Source: RYN-230 sp036509255
GTDB taxonomy: Bacteria; Actinomycetota; Actinomycetes; Streptosporangiales; Streptosporangiaceae
NCBI GenBank assembly: GCA_036509255.1
Contig: DATCFY010000079.1
Coordinates: 1-64,000, forward strand
Direction: 5' to 3'
DNA: 64,000 nucleotides
The notes beneath the pieces are model-generated. The model made no database searches. It worked only from the letters and a program-made list of their open reading frames with translations, and was not told where the DNA came from. A program made the position numbers and the translations under genes. Positions 59,910-64,000 of the stretch are shown here, piece by piece (position 1 is the first letter of the stretch; each line of letters begins with the position of its first letter).

Positions 59910-60350
59910 GTGGACCAGGCCCGCCCTGCACAGGATCCCGACCGGCTCATCACGGACTTCACCGAGCGAGTGCCCGATGTGCTGCAGGCCGCCGTGGTGG
60001 CCGCGGACGGCGTCCCAGTGGCGGTGTCCGACGCGATAGCGCCCGGTCATCTGGGGCAGCTTTCCGCGATCACCGCCGGCCTGGTCAGCCTGGCCTGTGC
60101 CGCAGCCCGGGCCTTCGATGAGGGTGTGGTGACCCAGGCCCTGGTCACCATGGAACGGGGCATCCTCGTCATCATGGCGATCGGTGACGGGTCGAGCCTT
60201 GCGGTCCTCACCACCGCCTCGGCCGACCTTGACCTGGTCGCATACGAGATGACGACGCTGGTGGACCAGGCCGGCAGCAGGTTCACCCCGCCTGCCCGCA
60301 GCGCCGCCAGTGGCATGCGGAGCGGAAGCGCGGGAAGCAGCACTGCATGA
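59910..60350 (+). CDS. cvnB: Roadblock/LC7-domain protein (CvnB-like)
   Basis: 146 residues from GTG 59910, 11 bases after the cvnA stop. LITDFTERVPDVLQAAVVAA, DGVPVAVSDAIAPGHLGQLS, AGLVSLACAAARAFDEGVVT and VIMAIGDGSSLAVLTTASAD show the roadblock/LC7 fold of MglB-like and conservon B proteins, which act as regulators of small GTPases. In actinobacterial conservons the next genes are cvnC (DUF742) and cvnD (a small GTPase), but the following gene here lies on the opposite strand, so they are missing. Confidence 0.9.
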   Translation: MDQARPAQDPDRLITDFTERVPDVLQAAVVAADGVPVAVSDAIAPGHLGQLSAITAGLVSLACAAARAFDEGVVTQALVTMERGILVIMAIGDGSSLAVLTTASADLDLVAYEMTTLVDQAGSRFTPPARSAASGMRSGSAGSSTA

Positions 60351-60377
60351 GCCCTGGTGGCCTAGCGGCCACCTGGC

Positions 60378-60848
60378 TCAGCGGGTCCTGACGACCTTTC
60401 TGCGGTAGACGATGCTCCCGGCTCCCGCGAGGATGGCCGCTCCGCCCAGGCTCAGGAGCAGCGTGTCCTGGAAACCGGCGGTGCCCCCGCCGCCCGTGGC
60501 CGGGGCGGCGGTGGGGTACGGGCTGCTCGACGGGGTCGGCGTCGGGGTGGGGGTGGGGGTGGGGGTGGGGCTGGGGGTCGGCGATTGTGACGGCGTCGCC
60601 GACGCCGTGTCTGAGGGGCTCGCCGATGCGGTGTCCGAAGGGCTGGCGGTCCCGCCCGACGAAGTGTCGGTTGGCGTAGGCGACCCGCTTCCGGACGCTG
60701 AGCCTCCGGGGGAGAGGGAAGGCGGCGTAGCCGAGGGCGTGCCTCCTGAGCAGGCCGAGAGCGACACGGAAGCGAGCACGGTCAGGGCAGCACAGCCGGC
60801 GGCGCTTAATCTCCCGCTGAACCTCGTCCCCGCGATAGTGGTGCGCAT
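60378..60848 (-). CDS. Surface protein with Pro/Thr spacer and sorting-signal-like tail
   Basis: 156 residues from ATG 60848 with GAGGAGGTC at 60858-60866. Signal peptide SAAGCAALTVLASVSLSACS also has a lipobox-like C. A Ser/Thr/Pro/Ala spacer (PTPTPTPTPTP) covers residues 40-110. The C-terminus has APATGGGG followed by DTLLLSLGGAAILAGAGSIV and the positive RRKVVRTR, a typical sorting arrangement (motif, hydrophobic helix, basic tail) with PATG in place of the LPxTG motif. Inferred to be a cell-wall substrate of the adjacent divergent sortase. Confidence 0.72.
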   Translation of the reverse strand: MRTTIAGTRFSGRLSAAGCAALTVLASVSLSACSGGTPSATPPSLSPGGSASGSGSPTPTDTSSGGTASPSDTASASPSDTASATPSQSPTPSPTPTPTPTPTPTPSSSPYPTAAPATGGGGTAGFQDTLLLSLGGAAILAGAGSIVYRRKVVRTR

Positions 60849-61133
60849 GCCTATGCGACCTCCTCATGCGTCCGGCGGGTGGCTGACCCGTTTCTCTCGG
60901 TCCCGGCCCGGGCGGCCGGGCCGTTTTCCTTGGTCCCGGCATCACAGGCCGGCATCAGAACGGAAATCGCGCGGGCGGCCTGGTCGCTGCCTGCGGCCGG
61001 AGGCAGGTCCCCGAAAGCGCCGTCGGCCATAAAGGCAAGGCCATGGACGGTCCAGGCAGGCAATGGCTTGTTCGTCACAGGAATATTAGGCTACGCGAGT
61101 AGAACACCCTGGGGAAGATGGGGAGGGACGGTA
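60849..61133. other. Intergenic region between surface-protein and sortase genes
   Basis: About 285 bp separates the two divergent start regions. GAGGAGGTC for the surface-protein gene lies at 60858-60866 (minus strand). No palindromic operator was noticed. AT-rich AATATTAGG near 61082 may be part of the sortase promoter. Nothing gene-like is supported. Confidence 0.5.
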
Positions 61134-61871
61134 TTGGGGGAGGCGGAGCGGCAGCGCGTCGCCGGGTTTCGCGTGGTCGTGTCTTGGCCGCAGAGCAGAT
61201 TCGCCCCCCCGCCCCGCACGCCGGGAAGCCTCCGCGCCCGCCTGGCCGGGGTGGCCGGTGTCTTTCTCATCATCGGCGGGATGGCCGCAGTCGGCGTCGC
61301 GATCGGTTCGCAGCAGCATGCGCCGCAGCCCTCTCTGGCGGCCTCGGGCGCTATCGGGCCCGCAGGCAGGGGACCATGGCTCCGGCGCTCCTTGCCGGTG
61401 TCCGTCGATATCCCGGCCATTGGAGTGCATTCGGAACTGCTACGTCTCGGCGTCAACTCTGATGGCACGATCCAGGTGCCGCCGGTACTCACCAAGTCCG
61501 GTGAGGCGGCGTGGTACAAGTACTCGGTGACGCCGGGGCAGATCGGGGCGTCGGTCATTGAAGGCCACGTGGACAGCGTTGAGGGGCCTGCTGTCTTTTT
61601 CCGCCTCGGGGCCCTCCGCCCGGGGGACAAGGTCGATGTGCGGCTCGCCGACGGGACCACCGCCGTTTTCCGTGTCACCGGCGTGCGTCAATACCGGAAA
61701 TCAAAATTCCCCGCGAAAGATATTTACGGCTCGACCCGCTACGCGGCCCTGCACCTGATCACGTGCGGCGGAGCGTTCGATTACGCCACACGCCACTATC
61801 TCAGTTCTACCGTCGTATTCGCCTCCCTCACCTCGGCGCGGAGGGCACCCCGCCACCAGCACGGCGGCTGA
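61134..61871 (+). CDS. Class F-type sortase
   Basis: About 245 residues if TTG 61134 (GGAGGGA at six bases) is the start; GTG 61173 and 61179 are alternatives. An N-terminal membrane anchor LRARLAGVAGVFLIIGGMAA is followed by the sortase domain: VDIPAIGVHSELLRLGVNSD, GASVIEGHVDSVEGPAVFFR (catalytic His), FRVTGVRQYRKSKFPAKDIY, ALHLITCGGAFDYATRHYLS (catalytic Cys and Arg). The ITCGG...ATRHYL arrangement fits class F enzymes of actinobacteria. The likely substrate is the divergent PATG-tailed protein. Confidence 0.85.
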   Translation: MGEAERQRVAGFRVVVSWPQSRFAPPPRTPGSLRARLAGVAGVFLIIGGMAAVGVAIGSQQHAPQPSLAASGAIGPAGRGPWLRRSLPVSVDIPAIGVHSELLRLGVNSDGTIQVPPVLTKSGEAAWYKYSVTPGQIGASVIEGHVDSVEGPAVFFRLGALRPGDKVDVRLADGTTAVFRVTGVRQYRKSKFPAKDIYGSTRYAALHLITCGGAFDYATRHYLSSTVVFASLTSARRAPRHQHGG

Positions 61872-62202
61872 CCGCCCCGCGATCGTCGTGCCGCTCGTGA
61901 CCGCCGTCCCGAGGCCGCTTCCTGCGGCGGGCCTTGATCCGTCATCCGCCTCCTAGTCGCTGACCACGAACGGGCCGCATCCGGCCGGGGTGGCAGGCAT
62001 CCCGGCCATCGGGTCCGGCGTGGGGCTTGAGGACGTTACGCACCAGCTTCCAGATTCCTGGAAAAGCACCAACGGGAGGCGCATAGCGGACCAGGTATCG
62101 CCGCGTCTGTGTAGGCTTCATTGTGCGAGGGCCGGGTCAGGATTAGGGTCCGGCCGCTGTTCCTGGCTGCCTTATTTAAGGCAGCCAGCTGAGGGAGGCC
62201 AC
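61872..62202. other. Intergenic region upstream of the small membrane protein
   Basis: Around 330 bp. No reading frame here is convincing. The distal part ends in a 26-bp perfect palindrome (62163-62188) followed by GGGAGG and a GTG start. GTGTAGGCTTCATTG near 62108 may belong to the promoter. Confidence 0.5.
62163..62188. promoter_or_regulatory. 26-bp perfect palindrome in 5' leader
   Basis: CTGGCTGCCTTA (62163-62174) and TAAGGCAGCCAG (62177-62188) are exact reverse complements separated by TT. It lies 5 bases before GGGAGG of the small membrane-protein gene. It could be an operator, or in RNA a hairpin that affects ribosome access; the sequence does not tell which. Confidence 0.7.
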
Positions 62203-62400
62203 GTGCATATCGGATCGGTGCTGCTTGCCGTCTGGCTGATTATCGGTGCCTTCGCTGCGGGGCAGCGCGGCGATTACCACGGGACCGTCAGAAGTTGCAG
62301 TAAGGCCACTACTACCGTGGTAACGATCGCCGCTGGCCCCCTTAACTACCTGGGCGTGAAGCCGAAGATCCACTGCACCGCGCCGCAGCCCAGCAATTAG
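62203..62400 (+). CDS. Conserved small membrane protein
   Basis: 65 residues from GTG 62203 with GGGAGG upstream. HIGSVLLAVWLIIGAFAAGQ is a membrane helix, and TVVTIAAGPLNYLGVKPKIH with a final CTAPQPSN is the second hydrophobic segment and conserved ending. Proteins of this pattern occur across actinobacteria with no known function. Preceded by the 26-bp palindrome. Confidence 0.72.
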   Translation: MHIGSVLLAVWLIIGAFAAGQRGDYHGTVRSCSKATTTVVTIAAGPLNYLGVKPKIHCTAPQPSN

Positions 62401-62543
62401 CCGCAGCAGCAAGTCCGGTGGGCGGAGCGGCGGAATTCCTGGCCCGGCCCCTCCCGGCAATTCCGTCCCGCCAGTAATGAATCCAGGTCAGGTCGAGCGA
62501 GCGTGCCCTGGCACCTGGCCTGCGGCAGTGCGATGATGTGACC

Positions 62544-62903
62544 ATGGGCGATGAGCGGGACACCGAACTCCCCGAGACCCTGGCCGAGGTAGGCCGGCGC
62601 GTGGGGCAGGCCCTGGCTGACGCCCTTGAACGGGTGCGGCCGGCTATCGACGCGCTGACGGAGGTGGCCAACCGTCCTGAGGTCCGGGCGGTGATCGACC
62701 GTGCCGAGAGGGCCATGCGGCACCGTCCCTGCCTCTGCTTCTGCGCACGGACTCATCCGTCTGACCGGGGCGTGTGCGAGGTGTTCGACGCGGTGATCAC
62801 GGCTCCGTACAGCTCCGACTGGCTGGGAGATGTCGATGTGCCGTTGTGCGCCCCGTGCGCGGCGGCCCGGGCCGCGCACGAGTTCGCCGAGCCCCGGCCT
62901 TAG
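62544..62903 (+). CDS. Hypothetical protein with Cys-rich Zn-binding-like half
   Basis: 119 residues from ATG 62544 (GTG 62538 alternative). The N-terminal half is helical (ETLAEVGRRVGQALADALER, VANRPEVRAVIDRAERAMRH); the C-terminal half has CLCFCARTH, GVCEVFDAVI and DVDVPLCAPCAAARAAHEFA, five or six cysteines spaced as in a small treble-clef or knuckle zinc site. Function unknown; stand-alone gene. GATGAT at 62531-62536 lies 7 bases upstream and is a possible -10. Confidence 0.7.
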   Translation: MGDERDTELPETLAEVGRRVGQALADALERVRPAIDALTEVANRPEVRAVIDRAERAMRHRPCLCFCARTHPSDRGVCEVFDAVITAPYSSDWLGDVDVPLCAPCAAARAAHEFAEPRP

Positions 62904-62915
62904 CTGAGCCCGGCC

Positions 62916-62940
62916 TTAGCTAAGCCCCGGGCTTAACTAA
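62916..62940 (+). terminator. Hairpin downstream of the Cys-rich gene
   Basis: TTAGCTAAGCCC (62916-62927) and GGGCTTAACTAA (62929-62940) pair with one mismatch around a single C. It starts 12 bases after the stop and has no T tract. CCGGCCTTAGCT is repeated at 62894 and 62910 just upstream. Confidence 0.5.
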
Positions 62941-63002
62941 CGGCTGGCGCGTTCCGTGCCGGGCCCCGATGGCGGGACGGTGCCGGCTAGGCCGCTGCAT
63001 CG

Positions 63003-64000
63003 TCAGCGCGCTGCGCGGGCTGACCATACGGGCACCTCCGCCGACGGAGCGAGGATCAGCTCCTCGAGTTGGCGGACGATAGTCGCGGGCGGGATGGGCG
63101 CCGGCTGAGCGAATACTTCCAGCAGCGTGTCGACGGACTGCCCGACGGTGAACCTCATCCCGGCGTCGTGCCTCGCGGCCGGGGAGAGCGGCCCGCTGTT
63201 CACGGCCTCACGGATACCGCAGGCGAGCGCTTCCGCGTTGTCCGGCCTGACGAGGACCACGCCGCCGCAGTCAGTCTCGGGCAGGCCACCATCGTCGGAG
63301 GCGATGACCCGGCAACCCGAGTGCTGGGCCTCGATCGAGACAATGCCGAAGGTCTCGTGCCAGTACTGGCTGTTGGAGGGCATGACCACGATGTCGTGGC
63401 TGGCCATGAGGGCGGCCATCCCGGCCGGTGTCTTGCAGGTGCCCACCACGGAGATTCCGGGATGCTCACCGAGCAGCCGCTCGATGATCTTCCCTTGCGG
63501 CTTGTCCGCGCCGGCGGTCGTCGCGGTGAACGTGAGGGCCGGGTCCTGATCGATGAAGTCGACGTGCAGGGTCTCCAGCAGGGTGTAGATGCCCTTTTCC
63601 GGGCTGAGCCTGCCGGCGAACAGGACGCGGGTCGTGCCGGTGTCGTTGCCTGGCCGCGGCTGGGCCGCGAAGCACGGTTCGGCGAATGGGTACACGACGC
63701 TGATGGTCGAGACGTCGACGTCCAGGTATGCCGCCCACAGCGCGGCCGCGTACTGGCTGGTGGCGATCAGGGTCCGAGTCCTGGTCCCCTCCGTGGCGAA
63801 CGCTTTCTTCCGTTCCCGGATGGGCGGCGGGTTGTGCATGATCAGGAACGCCGGGTACCTGGTCGCAACCGTGTGCGGTTCGTTGACGAAAACGACGGTA
63901 CTGTCAAGCTCGCTGACCCCGGCCAGCGTCGGCAGCGATAGGAACGGAATGCCGGGGAAATCGTCCCGGCCGTCACTGGCGCCGAGGCCGACCGTGACCA
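63003..64000 (-). CDS. GT4-family glycosyltransferase, 5' end outside window
   Basis: The frame stays open to the window edge (332 codons). Visible: VVFVNEPHTVATRYPAFLIM, TLIATSQYAAALWAAYLDVD, VLFAGRLSPEKGIYTLLETL (GT4 donor-binding start), FTATTAGADKPQGKIIERLL, GISVVGTCKTPAGMAALMAS, DIVVMPSNSQYWHETFGIVS with the E-x7-E donor motif (E of HETFGIVSIE), and SDDGGLPETDCGGVVLVRPD. This is the retaining GT-B glycosyltransferase family 4 (transfers a nucleotide sugar). An internal ATG at 63839 is not the start. Acceptor unknown. Confidence 0.88.
   Translation of the reverse strand, partial: VTVGLGASDGRDDFPGIPFLSLPTLAGVSELDSTVVFVNEPHTVATRYPAFLIMHNPPPIRERKKAFATEGTRTRTLIATSQYAAALWAAYLDVDVSTISVVYPFAEPCFAAQPRPGNDTGTTRVLFAGRLSPEKGIYTLLETLHVDFIDQDPALTFTATTAGADKPQGKIIERLLGEHPGISVVGTCKTPAGMAALMASHDIVVMPSNSQYWHETFGIVSIEAQHSGCRVIASDDGGLPETDCGGVVLVRPDNAEALACGIREAVNSGPLSPAARHDAGMRFTVGQSVDTLLEVFAQPAPIPPATIVRQLEELILAPSAEVPVWSARAAR

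Noticed and set aside
60851..61078. A 75-codon minus-strand frame between the surface-protein gene and the sortase
   Set aside because: No family resemblance, and it overlaps the strong ribosome-binding region of the surface-protein gene.
1..64000. tRNA, rRNA and CRISPR elements
   Set aside because: No cloverleaf ends, conserved rRNA stretches or regularly spaced repeats were recognised by eye; a dedicated scan could still find a short tRNA.

Overview
The window is high-GC chromosomal DNA from an actinobacterium. The signs are near-universal G/C third codon positions, frequent GTG starts, several mycothiol-type DinB/MDMPI-fold proteins, two F420-type (LLM) oxidoreductases, a PF04672-type SAM methyltransferase, a conservon-like sensor plus roadblock pair, a class F-type sortase and two large AAA/LuxR regulators. 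A member of the Streptosporangiales or a neighbouring order fits, but the sequence does not fix a genus. It is not a phage or plasmid: most genes look like accessory metabolism, detoxification, regulation and cell-surface functions.

Layout. 1-5.6 kb: a partial SnoaL-like protein, endonuclease V and an HxlR regulator facing a membrane protein / metallo-beta-lactamase-fold hydrolase operon across a palindromic operator, then a broken gene. 5.6-24.9 kb: a dense mosaic of short monocistronic genes: MFS exporter, four of the five DinB/MDMPI proteins (the fifth at 21.2 kb), 2'-5' RNA ligase-like phosphoesterase, SAM methyltransferases (one frameshifted), GNAT, LLM oxidoreductase, NYN protein, two alpha/beta hydrolases, AhpD-like protein, D-aminoacyl-tRNA deacylase, an AraC regulator, a sulfite-oxidase-like molybdoenzyme and a 5-formyl-THF cyclo-ligase-like protein. 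24.9-28.5 kb: a mobile-element island with an IS5-family element (transposase in two frames), a VOC gene between two alternative IS ends, and an intact IS1182-family element, all placed at CTAG sites. 28.5-48.5 kb: DMT permease, secreted glycosidase-like lipoprotein, Ser/Thr kinase relic, CBM48 protein, secreted CHRD-like protein, 1017-aa AAA/LuxR regulator, a DUF2975/Xre pair with a perfect palindrome, a DUF72 protein, a multiply frameshifted secreted protein beside a GH79-like enzyme, a TetR/LLM divergent pair, a membrane sensor fragment, an amine oxidase and a lipoprotein. 48.5-64 kb: a second AAA/LuxR regulator, a TetR-ferredoxin-P450 operon that looks leaderless, GNAT, GH16, SRPBCC, a VOC relic, a cvnA-cvnB pair lacking cvnC/cvnD, a sortase divergent from a candidate substrate, small proteins and the 3' part of a GT4 glycosyltransferase.

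How it works together. The clearest functional units are HxlR with its divergent hydrolase operon, TetR-ferredoxin-P450, DUF2975 with Xre, cvnA with cvnB, and the sortase with its tailed surface protein. Several genes (methyltransferase, secreted protein, VOC, kinase, transposase) carry single-base frameshifts; these are either gene decay or residual assembly errors, and raw reads would decide. No rRNA, tRNA or CRISPR array was recognised.
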